Shown in pieces: positions 1 to 10,070 of a DNA stretch of 28,164 nt; the first letter of the stretch is position 1; each line of letters begins with the position of its first letter. Below the pieces are notes generated by a model. That model saw nothing but the letters and a program-made list of their open reading frames with translations, was not told the origin of the DNA and searched no databases. Position numbers and translations under genes: made by a program. This DNA is from Chara braunii (lineage: Eukaryota; Streptophyta; Charophyceae; Charales; Characeae). The stretch covers positions 161,499-189,662 of the forward strand of contig BFEA01001091.1 of assembly GCA_003427395.1 (NCBI GenBank), written 5' to 3'.

Positions 1-74
<74 letters not shown>

Positions 75-75
75 A
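1..75. repeat. GA microsatellite at the left edge
   Basis: Pure GA dinucleotides fill the first 64 bases, then become interrupted. The same tract opens the second LTR copy after the N gap (about 16461-16531). Confidence 0.95.
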
Positions 76-212
76 GGAAGGAGAGAACCGACTCACCCGA
101 TCCACCCTGTGTGATGATCCATCAACACACGCAGGCTGAGAAGCACAGTCGATTTCTGATCTCGCCAAATAAATGACTACTTTGCTGAGATTCCTGCGCC
201 TTGCTGAGTTTT

Positions 213-259
213 CTGTGTGTGTGAGTGTGTGTGTATGTGTGTGTGTATGTGTGTGTGTA
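213..259. repeat. TG microsatellite in the 5' LTR
   Basis: TG dinucleotides with TA and AG interruptions. The homologous tract at 16672-16710 is purer and shorter, so the tract length has changed since the LTRs were identical. Confidence 0.9.
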
Positions 260-467
260 CTTGCGGGAACTGTGTGGCTGCCTCATTCTACGTTCATCGA
301 TGGACAAGCAAAGTCAAATAAATCTACCGCCTGATCACCGATGGCGGCCCGTTTGCCGTCACTTGCAAATGCTGGAGTAGGTAGTATGACTCACTTAGTC
401 TCAGCTTCAACACCCTCACATTGGATGCAGTGGACCGGTAAGGTAGCGTATATACATTTATTGGCTC

Positions 468-470
<3 letters not shown>

Positions 471-519
<49 letters not shown>

Positions 520-556
520 ATTATTATTATTAGTATTAGTATTAGTATTATTAGTA
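471..556. repeat. ATT microsatellite in the 5' LTR
   Basis: ATT trinucleotides grade into TAGTAT units at the right end. It matches 16923-17010 in the 3' LTR, with different repeat numbers. Confidence 0.95.
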
Positions 557-1339
557 AGCTCAGGCTTGCTTCATTCACACTTTACATGCATGCAAATAGT
601 AGCACAGCAAACTGGTGACAAGCGCCCACTCAGATCTCAGAGATATGGTAACTGAGAACACAGTTCAGATTCAAGTTTCACTTCAATGGCTATGGCTACT
701 CAACGCCCGCACAACTCTCTCGGCTCGCATACAGAGGATCACCCCGAAAATCTCACTTGCACCTTGACTCTCACGCACTCGCATACACGCTGACTCAGCC
801 ATGGCCGCTCGACCCTGCTGCCTGTAGCTGCGCAGCCTCTTCTAGCCCACTTTGTCTTCAGGCTCACTGCAGACCATCTTCACACAAGACGCAGTAACAG
901 CGCCCCCGCATGGCTCGCACAGGGATGGGTGGATGATTGGGCACTGCCTCTTGATCTATACCTCTACAGTCATTAGTCTGACCTTTTCCCATGCCCGTAG
1001 TACACACAGTCCCATGCGGTACTTGCTTGACGGGACCAGGACACCTAGGACTGGGAACAGGTGACTGGACTAGGACTTCCTATGTGATACGTGCCCCGTG
1101 CTAACTGCGCTTCGACCAGATTCCCCTAGACGACACTGGCAATTAGGTACAGACGCGTCGGGTAGACTGCAAAAGACTGTAGAAACTTCCTGCAGGCCCG
1201 AGACTTGACCCTACTTCTCGACCAAGGACGAACATGCAGTCTCAGAGGGAAACAAACGCAGACTGGCTGACACGGACAGGCTTTCGCGGTCTCGTCCGTG
1301 CATGTGTGTGAGGGTGCGTAAGGGTGTGAGACAGAGCGC

Positions 1340-1680
1340 CAGATAGTCAAACAAACGGACTGTATATGAGTCTACAAACTGTATATTTGTTATGAAGATG
1401 ATGTCTGCACGTGAGCCAACTACATGTGTATGTGCAAACTGAGTTTGCATACGAACATACTGTCTTTGTGTATAGGAACTGTGTTGTTTGTGTGAGAACT
1501 GACCGTCTGTGCGTATGCATGCCGTGTCTGGGCANGAACTGACTGTCTGTGTGTATACAGATTGTGCATCNATGCAAAAACTGACTGACTGTGTGTGTGT
1601 ATAGACCGTGTTTGTGTACAAACAAGTTACNTGTNTATGAACAAANTGTCTGTGTATGCACAGGCTGTGTGTGTTGTCAT
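1340..1680. repeat. TG-rich degenerate short-unit repeat with single Ns
   Basis: Imperfect units of about 30-40 bp carry motifs such as GAACTGACTGTCTGTGTG and TGTGTATAGACCGTG. Single ambiguous bases sit at 1535, 1571, 1631, 1635 and 1646. The open frame on the minus strand here is only the translation of the repeat (Thr, His, Cys and Val rich). The homologous copy is 17790-18134. Confidence 0.7.
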
Positions 1681-2242
1681 GTCCACTATACACTCACAGG
1701 AAAGCACGGTTGTGTTAGACCGTTTCGACAGACTTTCAAAACTTGTTGTATGCGTGTGCATGCATGTGTGTGCGTGAGGTAGAAGGAGAGAAAGAGAGGG
1801 AAGNGGAGGTGGATGCATAATTGGCACTGACGACGGCTTAGCATCCAACAACAGACAATTGCAGATTTCCTTGCATGAGGCACACGTGAAGCACTTCCGC
1901 ACCAATAACGACGGAGTAAGTAAATGACTCTTTGCTGCTTTTTTATTCATATCTGGTCTTGTTTTGTTTCGCCGGTGTTGGGCCCAAGCCCAGTGCACCA
2001 TCCCATTTGGCACTGCCGACCGGTCAAAAGTAGACCATGAGACTGGAACCACTAACTTAGCTAGGTAGGACTAGGACCATCTCCTGGTGTCTGTGTCATA
2101 ACTGCCCTTCGTTGATTCAGTTACAGACTACCTACCTTGGATCTGCCTATGACAGTTTAGACCTGAGTTATTTGAACTTGATCGGACGCAAGACCAGATA
2201 AATACGAAGATTATGAACGTAACTAGGAATACCGAGAACTGA

Positions 2243-2375
2243 ACGATAGAGGAAGCAAGGAGAAAGCGAGGCTATGAAGAGAAAAGAAGGAGTGAGAAGA
2301 GTGAAAGGATGAAGGGGAAGAGAGGAAGAGTGAGGGAAATAGATGGGAAAGGAGAGATTAAAAAGGTGAAAGGTC
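2243..2375. repeat. Purine-rich tract in the 5' LTR
   Basis: The + strand is almost all A and G for about 130 bp with no fixed period. It is kept in the 3' LTR at about 18696-18830. Confidence 0.7.
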
Positions 2376-2453
2376 TTTAGTGGATACATCAGTAAGATAT
2401 TCCCATCTTTTCTTTGATCCCTCACTAGGCTAGCAAGGAAAATGCTACTAAGA

Positions 2454-2540
2454 TTATAATTATTATTATTTTTTATCTTTATTATTGTTATTATTATTAT
2501 TACTATTAGTATTGGTGTTTATTGTTATTAGTATGCCTTA
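2454..2540. repeat. Second ATT-rich tract in the 5' LTR
   Basis: Interrupted ATT and TTA units lie just before the conserved block at 2581. The same order (ATT tract, then block) recurs at 18907-18987 and at 23804-23920 in the flank. Confidence 0.85.
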
Positions 2541-2580
2541 TTAGTATCTCTTTGACTTAGGCTTTGAATGATGAGGGTGT

Positions 2581-2853
2581 GAGGCATTGGGGAGGAGAAG
2601 AAACATCATCACATTGTGATGGTGCATACCTCCTTCGCCTTCCTCCATTCTTATCATTGATTGATCCTCTATGAACCCTATCTCTTCCACTATAAATGTT
2701 TGATGGTGTGTTTTCCACTAAATTGTTTACATTTTTCTTGCTAATTATGAAAGTTTAGGAAATCATTGTATAAACTGGACGTAATCAGAAATAGGGCGAT
2801 TGCGGGAGCTCTGCCGGAGTTCAGGAGGAACTCTGGAGGCAGGGAACCTTAAG
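2581..2853 (+). other. Conserved structured block of the LTR family (copy 1)
   Basis: This stretch occurs three times: here, at 19034-19284 in the 3' LTR, and, more diverged but nearly the same length, at 24003-24272 in the flank. It starts with GAGGCATTGG. An inner stem ATCACA/TGTGAT is flanked by GGAGG-type and CCTCC-type arms. It ends with a GC-rich core GGGCGATTGCGGGAGC followed by a perfect hairpin GAGTTC/GAACTC (2817-2833). It has no open frame. Preservation of the cores while the spacer between them diverges suggests a functional cis element or RNA structure. What it does is unknown. Confidence 0.5.
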
Positions 2854-2954
2854 GTATGCACGCTTCATTCTTTTCCCATATACCCTTAAAGGCTACGCCC
2901 TTCTATTGTTTGCTTGCATGATTGTACGATATACTGTTTATGACTTTCTTCAAG
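2854..2954 (+). other. Putative 101-nt intron after the conserved block
   Basis: The conserved block ends AAG followed by GTATGC, a good 5' splice site. About 100 nt later comes a pyrimidine-rich TTTCTTCAAG that can serve as a 3' splice site. The 3' LTR has GTACGC and TTTTCTTCAG at 19285-19384, and the flank copy has GTACGC and TTCTTCAAG at 24273-24371. All three spacings are 99-101 nt. The intron is inferred; no transcript is seen. Confidence 0.3.
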
Positions 2955-3245
2955 ACTAAAGCACCAAGAGCAAAAGGACTATATGATTGAAATCAGAATG
3001 TGCCTGATATCAGAAAACGAACCCAGGAAAGAACCGAGAAGGAACCTAGCCTGCATGGTCTTGAGAAAAACAAAGACAGTATGATGGAGGCCTCCATTGG
3101 GGTCGTCAAACTGCCTGCATAGAATGACTAAAAGGGTACTCGCCGTGCGAATTACCCAGCCATCCAACTAACTAGTTAAATTTTTGACGAGAAGATGCCG
3201 TGCGTCGTCTCTGTTGACTTACCAGCTAAATCCAAGACTGATCCA

Positions 3246-5020
3246 GTACTCCCGTGGAGTACATGTCTTCAAGTGATTAATCAAAGCATGACTAATCCGG
3301 TACTCCCGTGGGGTACACGTTTTCAATCAACTAACAAAAGCAGAGGTAATGGGAGGCTCCCGTGGGGTTCTATTACTGAACCGACTAGACTTGGGAGGGG
3401 AAATAAGTACTCTCGGGTGAGTACACGAACTCCTTAGTCTAGATCGATCCGTGCAACTTCCGTGTAAGTCAAACAATGCCTCTTGCTCAATTAATATGAA
3501 CGATCGGGGAAAACTAACCTAAAAATGGTCTTGATCTCCTACGCATCGAACTGGTATTAGGGTGACTCCTGGGAGAGTTTCCTAATACTATGTTTGATCT
3601 GGGGATCAATTAACAAGGAAAGAATGAGCTGATTATGTTTGGGCAAGTAAAAGGAGTACTCCCGGGTGAGTAACCCTGTTTACTATTTTGGTCTGATTAA
3701 GAAGTTGGCTTGTTTAAGTTACTAATGATTTATCTAATTAACATTGAATCAGATTATAGGAGGCTCCCGTGGGGTTCTCCTCTCACTTGATTTGATTAGA
3801 CTTAGGAAGGGAATTAAGTACTCCGGGGTGAGTACACGAACTCCTAAGTCTAAGTCAATCTGGTCGGCTTTTGTGAACGTTGACTGGTCCCATACACATC
3901 AAACTGGTATTAGGTGGCTCCCGGGAGGGTTATCCTAATACTTGTTTGATCTGGGGATCAACTAACAAGAAAAGGATGAGTTGATTATGTTTGTACGAGT
4001 AAGAGGGATACTCCCGGGTGAGTAACCCTGCTGCTTGTTCTGGTATGACTAATGGATTGGCACTGCTTGGATACTAATGGCCTAATTGTTTAACATTGGT
4101 TCAGGTTACGAGGAGCTCCCGTGGAGTTCTCCTATCACTTGATCTGACTAGACTTAGGAAGGGAATTAAGTACTCCCGGGTGAGTACACAAACTCCCAAG
4201 TCTAAATCAATCTGGTCGACTTCCGTGAAAGTCGGCATACCTCTTGCTCATTCACGATGAGTGGGTAAAGTTGGGAAACGGTCAAGGCGACTTAACTTGG
4301 AGTTGTTTTGACTGATCTCCTACTCATCAAACTGGTAGTAGGGTAACTCCTGGGAGGGTTGTCCTAATACTTGTTTGATTCAGAGGTCTACTAATGAAGA
4401 AATGATTATTGTGATTGGGCAGTAGAGGGATACTACCGGGTGAGTAACCCTACTACTTGTCTAGGTATGACTGACAGGCGGCATAAATAAGTACTAATGA
4501 TCCGAAGATAGGAGGCTCCCATGGGGTCATCCTATAGCCTGCTTGGCTATATCCTAACGTACCAAGTAAGACACTTCGGCTTGCCTAAGTCCACTGATTT
4601 AATCCTGGCTCGTCTGACTCTAAGTAAGTAGTAGGGTGACTCCTGAAGGGTCATCCTTTTACACTTGTAAAAATAGACTGAGTTCTAACCAAGGAGTAAT
4701 AGGGGGATTTCGGGAAAGTCACCTATTATCATTTTGAACTCTGTACTAACACCTGGTTCTAGAATGTTCTCTGAATGTAGCGTCAAGTGTTGAGACGACT
4801 CAACATGAGCCTCCTAACCACCTGCTTAATTGATAAAAGGATACTCCCGGGTGAGTTATCCGATTGCTTGCACTAGATTGCCTGAACTACTTGGTTGCTT
4901 GGACTTTGAAGGGTAGTTGGGTGCTCTCGTGGGGCGACTCGACTACTCTTTCGACTAACGAAATGTTTGAAATTGATCAAGTAGTGGAAGATTCTCGGGT
5001 GAATCGCCCTACTACTTGTG
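3246..5020. repeat. Cluster of about 18 short palindromes (hairpin array), 5' LTR
   Basis: Imperfect palindromes of 17-40 bp recur every 50-130 bp, mostly around a CTCCCGGGTG or CTCCCGTGGG core. Examples: 3246-3262 GTACTC/GAGTAC, 3300-3316 GTACTCC/GGGGTAC, 3385-3442 (a nested outer stem around the inner hairpin 3407-3424), 3554-3588 and 3907-3941 (both GTATTAGG/CCTAATAC), 3758-3781 AGGAG/CTCCT, 4005-4028, about 4433-4460, about 4510-4535, about 4628-4655, about 4837-4861, and about 4979-5020. Arms differ from one palindrome to another yet stay complementary. The array is kept in the 3' LTR (19677-21422). Confidence 0.8.
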
Positions 5021-5980
5021 TATGTCAGAACAAGAAGAAACGGTAAGGAAAAAGGGAGTGCTCCATCGGGAGCGACTACAAAGGTCCCTTAAAGAAACGC
5101 AAGAGAAGACGAAACGCCGCAAGTAAAAGGAATCAGAGGAAAAAGATACCAGGTGTAGCCGCAGTTCATCGGAGAATCCGCCACTGGCTTGAGTTGATCT
5201 CGGCCAGACTACCGCGTAAAGCATCAAAGGATGTGCTTATCCGCAAGAGAGGGAATGCAAGGACCGAGTGTAGGGGAAATGTGTATTTCCCTGAGACAAC
5301 TTAGGACATAGGCAAGAAACTCCTTGAAATAAAAGGAGAAGGAGTGACAGACGACTTAGGGTAGATAGAAGCTAGGTGTTGGACTTTGAGATGTTGATCC
5401 CAAAGCTTTCAAACCAGATCTAGGGGCTTGACCCTTTGATATCAATATGTGGGAAATCGAGTGAGAATGTTGAATCATTGTTGACCTATATGTGTGCAGG
5501 TCTTCGCTTGGTCTACGGCAATTGAAGGAGAAGTCCTACATAAAGGACTCAATTTTATGTTATCACTCAATAACAGGTCGGTCCTTGCCCAACTTTTCCT
5601 CCTTTTTGACTTGATACCTATATCTAAAGTCAAACCCTGTGATCAGTAAAACTGTCACATGTGGTCATTGTCTAAATGGTCCTAGTCACTCTCAATGGTC
5701 CTTTGAAGAAATGTGAGGGGGCTAGGCTTACGTCTCTGGAAAAGATAGAGCTGCATTACATGGTTTGGGAAGTGAGGGACATAATCTGAGGTGTGGATTG
5801 ATGGTTGACTCCGCTAGTGCATGGCATGTGGATTGTCTTTGCATTATCATGTGCAGGTCTATTTTGTTCGTGGGTTTTGGATTGAATCTGGGCTTGACAT
5901 CGTGAAGAGTCCTGGGCACATAACACTTGTGACAGTGGAATGGGTTCCCGACGGTAATACTCTCATACTCTTTATGGTCT

Positions 5981-5988
5981 TATATAAA
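5981..5988 (+). promoter_or_regulatory. TATA box of the 5' LTR
   Basis: TATATAAA sits about 490 bp before the LTR end and is the best TATA motif in the right part of the LTR. It is unchanged in the 3' LTR (22390-22397). Transcription would start about 30 bp on, near 6011-6020, making R plus U5 about 460 bp and U3 about 6 kb or more. The start site is inferred, not seen. Confidence 0.5.
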
Positions 5989-6409
5989 TCATGTGCTATT
6001 TGTTAACAGTTGTGACATAATCTGATCAGTAGGATAAAGAGTCTTAGCGGCTAGGAAAGTCCGACAGGTTCGATCATCTGAAAATTAAAGCATAGAGTGG
6101 AAATAAACTACCATTAAAAAGTTCGACCTAAAAATACGTAGCGGGTCAGTTCTAGGTGTCTTACCGCGAGTACCCCATTTAGTGCCACAGCGATCGAGCA
6201 AACGCCCTCGACCGACCTACCTCTACTCAAGCATGTAAAAACCTTCGCACGTGGGCCGGTAGCTCAGCAGGGATACGCCTACCTAGGGGTGGTGACAGCT
6301 CCTTGGGTAAAGGGAAGTTGTACCTCTCGATGTCCCGACATGTCACAGGGCGTCGTGAGAGGTATAGCACGCTCGCACGGTTGGAGTGGTGACAAGTTGA
6401 TTCTTCGAA

Positions 6410-6415
6410 AATAAA
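6410..6415 (+). promoter_or_regulatory. AATAAA, possible polyadenylation signal in R/U5 of the 5' LTR
   Basis: AATAAA lies 64 bp before the LTR end and about 400 bp after the presumed start site. The same motif in the 3' LTR (22818-22823) would be the used one. A single hexamer is weak evidence. Confidence 0.3.
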
Positions 6416-6481
6416 TCCTGCGAGACACGGCTGTGAGGTTCAGCGCTCCCAACAGGGTGTGGGACCGCCGCGTGTGACAGG

Positions 6482-6501
6482 TGGCGCCGTTGCCGGGGAT
6501 C
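6482..6501 (+). other. Primer-binding site complementary to plant tRNA-Asp
   Basis: The 18 bases TGGCGCCGTTGCCGGGGA, followed by TC, are the reverse complement of the 3' end of plant cytosolic tRNA-Asp including CCA, as I know that tRNA. The site begins two bases (GG) after the LTR end at 6479, the normal spacing for minus-strand DNA priming. The match runs through the whole acceptor stem into the T arm with no mismatch that I can see. This site is known from plant Ty3/gypsy elements and is the best lineage marker in the window. The animal tRNA-Asp acceptor stem differs. Confidence 0.85.
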
Positions 6502-6775
6502 TCGCTTTCCAGCCGAGGTCCTTAGTGAACGGACTCGAGTATGGTTAAAACAATGATCACGACAAAACGACAATCTTTAAATAAGTTGGTACAACTTATG
6601 ACGTATTAGTGGAATTATCGTTGACTAGACACTAAAGAATGTTATATGTATTGGTGTGAAGCCACACCGACAATGCCGATATGTATCATCTTGCCGGGGA
6701 CCTTCGGTTGCCTGGCGGGGTCCTATGTGAACGGACCTGGGCCAAGTTAATTGAAGTCCTAGCAAAACGACAAAC
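6490..6775 (+). repeat. Degenerate direct repeat of the primer-site segment in the leader
   Basis: The segment 6490-6573 (starting TTGCCGGGGA, containing GTGAACGGAC and ACAAAACGACAA) recurs at 6691-6775 with the same order of landmarks and roughly two-thirds identity by eye. The second copy keeps the right half of the primer-site sequence but lacks the TGGCGCCG start. It may be a relic of a misprimed or duplicated strong-stop region. The interval 6574-6690 has no other feature that I recognise. Confidence 0.55.
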
Positions 6776-7231
6776 GAAAGATAGGGTAGTGTACAACCTC
6801 TATTTAGATTGTAAGGGGACTACTAAGGTTAATTGTCGGTCTATTGTGAGCATTTGTCTAGGGTAGATTTCATAAGATGGGGTAAGTACAATTTAAAGTA
6901 TATAGTCTACCGTACTTTACAGATATTAGTATGTCCTTCTATCGCTTGCCCGAGGTTATAATTAATCCCATATCAGGTTAGAAAAGTAACATACAGGGTA
7001 GCGACTAAGGATTGCGAAGTCTTTTAAAAAGCAAGTCAGTAAGGGTAGCAAGAGGACTCATCAAGTCTGCCTGGAAGGTATTACGGTATTCTCCTGTACT
7101 TGTAATATTTTCCCGCCCCTACGACAACCTCGCATACTTCTAAAGTCGTTATTCTTTCATAGAGATACACGTCCTTATACATAAAGCATTAGAAAACTCA
7201 ACACTACTCTAGGTGTCTCATCCCTTCGGCC

Positions 7232-7693
7232 ATGCCACGTGGGGCAGGAACTGGAAGGGGAAGAGGTGGTTGACGAGGAAAGGCAACTAAAAAGCCTATT
7301 GACCGGAAGAAAGAAGAGCGAAAGGAAAGAGATGAGAAAGAAGAGAAGTGAGAGAGATTAAGGTTGCGACGACATCAAGAGGACCTGCGTGAATGAACAT
7401 CGTCTCAAGGGGAAATGACTTATTACTTCTATAAGTACGAACAGTGTTACGGTGCTCCGCCACCACGCTTTGAGCCGCCTTCTCGTACTTATCTAATGAC
7501 GTATTCTTTTCCCCCATCTTCTATGGCACCTCGACCTGCTCTTCCACCTCCGCCGCATGCGCCTGACCCTCCCATAGTGTCTCAGGCTGTGCTAACAAAT
7601 CGTAGATTATGTATTACCCTGAGACTGTTTTTCTTATGTCAGATTGATTTATGCAGGCTAATCTCATACTTGTTGTACAGAGGGATCATTTAA
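7232..7693 (+). pseudogene. Broken gag-like reading frame
   Basis: An ATG at 7232 opens a frame that begins with an Arg/Gly-rich run (about 12 residues), then a Lys/Arg/Glu-rich stretch, then a Tyr/Pro-rich stretch (7415-7570), and closes at 7691-7693. Three in-frame TGA codons (7271, 7349, 7394) break it. At least one (TGA followed by CGA) is compatible with CGA to TGA decay at methylated CpG. The position, about 750 bp after the primer site, is where gag starts in LTR elements. No zinc knuckle (CCHC) is visible, so the gag label rests on position and composition only. It could also be a chance open run. Confidence 0.35.
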
Positions 7694-9686
7694 GGGTGTG
7701 ATCCTACCAACGTGAAGCAGGGTCAATGTTAGTGATAACTCAGTTTTTGTCAGGGTCGTCAAACAAACAGGGTCGTCAAACTAAAACACCCTCGAGGGGG
7801 AGTAGATCTCGATGACTTGTGTACTTCTCCCTTTGTCAATGACAGTTCTCATAATGGAGGAGATATCCATCTGGGAAGTGAGAAAGAGGGTGGTAGAAAT
7901 TATTGGTACCTTCTCAGGGATGACCTATCTGAATAAGCGTAGGGGGAGCTTTATGAATTTGTGTCATGAGCAGGCATATTTTTTTTCCTCCGGTCACGAT
8001 ATAGGTACCGATAGATGGACTATGGTGATTTTAGTACTTAGTAAGAAGTCAGAAACATATCCAGGGATAGAAAGAGGACCGAACGTGAATAGTGTCACTG
8101 AGGACCCTCATTTGCTATGGATTCTTAATAAAAGTCTTGTTTTAGGAAAGAGTCGATATAGGGCTGAATCCATCTTTGGGAGAATTTTAAAGGTTGGTTT
8201 CGTCTATAAAGGGACAGCCTAAGACTCCTGATCTTGAGTACGATCAGTAAGGCAGAAAGGAGTATAACAATGCTGTTAAATTATCTTATTTGTGCTTTAT
8301 TTGGTGGCAAAATTCAGGTAAAAAACTTTCTGTTGGAATTCACCTAGTTCGACACCATCGACCTGAACATATTTATTTGAATCTAAGCGCTTAATTTCTT
8401 TCGTTTAAGGCCATTCAGTTGAGTTATCTATGTAAAATTATCCATTTGCGCCAGTTTATTCAAATCAAGTCTATAAGTCTATCTGTCTGAGGCATTTTTA
8501 TTCATGATTACTTGCCTGAGTTACTCATCTAATGCTTTAATCCGTCCTTATGAGTTAATTATATATGATTATCCGTTTATATCTATCAGCTGTAACCTAT
8601 AGTTGGATTGCTCTCCTTACAAAAAATAGAAGTGCTACGCACAATCCACGTTTGACGGCGATTGAAGGTGAATGGAGTGGTTGACCTCTTCGGAGGAGAG
8701 ATTATTTTGAGAGGTAGTCAATGTGTAGAATCTACTCTTGGGGGAGTTGCTGTCCTAAGTTATCATTTCCCTGAAAGATGGCTTGAAGGAGCTATAAATT
8801 CGTCTTCAGAAGTAGTAGTGAGACCCACGTCGGAACTATGTTCCTGGTCCATAGTGGGGTGTTGTCACCTAACCCTTTGAGAAGAGGTGACTACATTACT
8901 ATTGAGAAGGAGGAAAGTATTTGATCCTTGTTGGACTATGGTCTGTGAAGGAGGCAACTACTACCTGCTGCAAGGAAGCAGCGGGTGATGCCCCAACTAT
9001 CTTTGTGTCAAGTGGGTTTGTCTGCACGAGATGGGATATGGATCCTGGAACGTGTACGGTGGGGTTGTCTAGCAATTGACAAGGGTCTGCAAGGAGCGAA
9101 TATTAGAATTGGAGGGTGAAGCAGTGAGGCTTGGTCCTTGAGCGGGGCTCGGGAGCCTAAGATGTTAACCCTTTTAAGGGATTACACTGGCCCTTGACAC
9201 AATATACTCTTGTCAAAGCCCAGGGAGTAGAATGTAGTATTCTCATTATTTTTGCGTCAAGAAACATTTATCATTAGAAAGCTTATTAACCACAGCATGA
9301 ATATTGTTTATCATAACAGTTACCATAACTTTCTCATCATTACCATGCACGCATATACCAGTTGAATTGGTCTCTTCGCTTGTTAATACTAGTTACTTAC
9401 TCAACTATTACAAAAATTGTTGTTACTATGACAGTATATTCATACTATAAGTAACAGTTATTATGATAATTTATGACATTCGATATTAAAAAATCATGAA
9501 TGTATTATTATCGCAGTATAATATCATCTTCTTTTGAATAGTCTTAGACGTTGGAAATGAGCGATGTTAGTGAGGTATGAATCGAAGATTATCTTCAAGG
9601 AAAGGTATTGTAAAAAAAAAAAAAGGGGATCCTGGATAGTGATGGAAGAGGTTTGCTTGACATTTGTGAGCAGTGCCTAGAAGTAG
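7694..9686. other. Internal region without a recognisable gene
   Basis: Where protease and reverse transcriptase would be expected, the sequence has only short open runs. The longest, 7812-8222 (+, 136 codons), resembles nothing I know and lacks DTG/DSG protease or YxDD polymerase motifs. A short direct repeat of CAGGGTCGTCAAAC occurs at about 7751-7780. The stretch 9240-9540 is AT-rich. The domains are either deleted or decayed past recognition. Confidence 0.5.
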
Positions 9687-10070
9687 CTCAAGAAGGTCAC
9701 GATCACATACGATAGGGAAGACCTCAATATAGCGTTGGTTATCGAAAAAGAAGACGGGATGAAGTCGTCCTTGCGAAGGGTAGTCAGGAAAAATGAATAT
9801 ATCAGTTCCTGGTGGGCTATATCTTTGAATGAGGGTATCTTTATTTGGATTGAATCTGACTTCAACGATGATGGGGACAGAGCCGTTGTAAAAGTGACTT
9901 TGAACATCCCGTCATCTTTTTGGTTTACATTTGGTATCGAGCTGACTCTAGGATATGAAAACCCGCTCGCGAGGCGAGTAAGATTAGTTGAGATAGTTGC
10001 AGCGATGTGGGAAAAAGGAATAAGTCAACGAAAAGATGAACCAATATCCATTGTTAGGGAAGGTTAGGGA
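9687..10070 (+). CDS. Unrecognised open frame of about 127 codons (doubtful)
   Basis: The frame is open from just after TAG 9684-9686 to TAG 10068-10070, but it contains ATG only internally. The predicted product is of mixed composition with an acidic stretch near the middle and a basic C-terminal third. It shows no motif that I can name. It is the longest stop-free run in the interior that is not low-complexity, which is the only reason to list it. It could be a decayed piece of pol or chance, and there is no second copy in the window to test selection. Confidence 0.15.

Larger units (their letters stand above)
1..6479 (+). mobile_element. 5' LTR, left end outside the window
   Basis: This copy matches 16451-22887 colinearly from the opening GA microsatellite to the terminal GACA at 6476-6479. 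Offsets drift from +16454 near position 1535 to +16408 at the right end because of small indels. An LTR above 6.4 kb is far longer than usual plant LTRs (typically 0.2-5 kb). Most of it would be U3, since the only strong TATA box near the end is at 5981. There is no supported coding sequence inside; the many short open frames are low-complexity translations or change freely between copies. The stretch 5050-5970 holds no clear feature beyond being copied in both LTRs. Confidence 0.8.

Noticed and set aside
1211-1693. 160-codon minus-strand frame, repeated at 17581-18147 (188 codons)
   Set aside because: It reads the TG-rich degenerate repeat, contains ambiguous codons from Ns, and the frame differs in length between LTR copies.
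5047-5304. Open frame of 85 codons, strongly basic, open in both LTRs (copy at about 21452-21712)
   Set aside because: There is no ATG start in the 5' LTR copy, and nearly every difference between the copies changes an amino acid; only one clearly silent change is seen. This is the pattern of noncoding DNA.
6253-6310. A-box-like GGTAGCTCAGCAGGG in R/U5 of the LTR, possible tRNA or SINE
   Set aside because: No B box follows at tRNA spacing; the only GGTTCGATC lies upstream, and no cloverleaf can be drawn.
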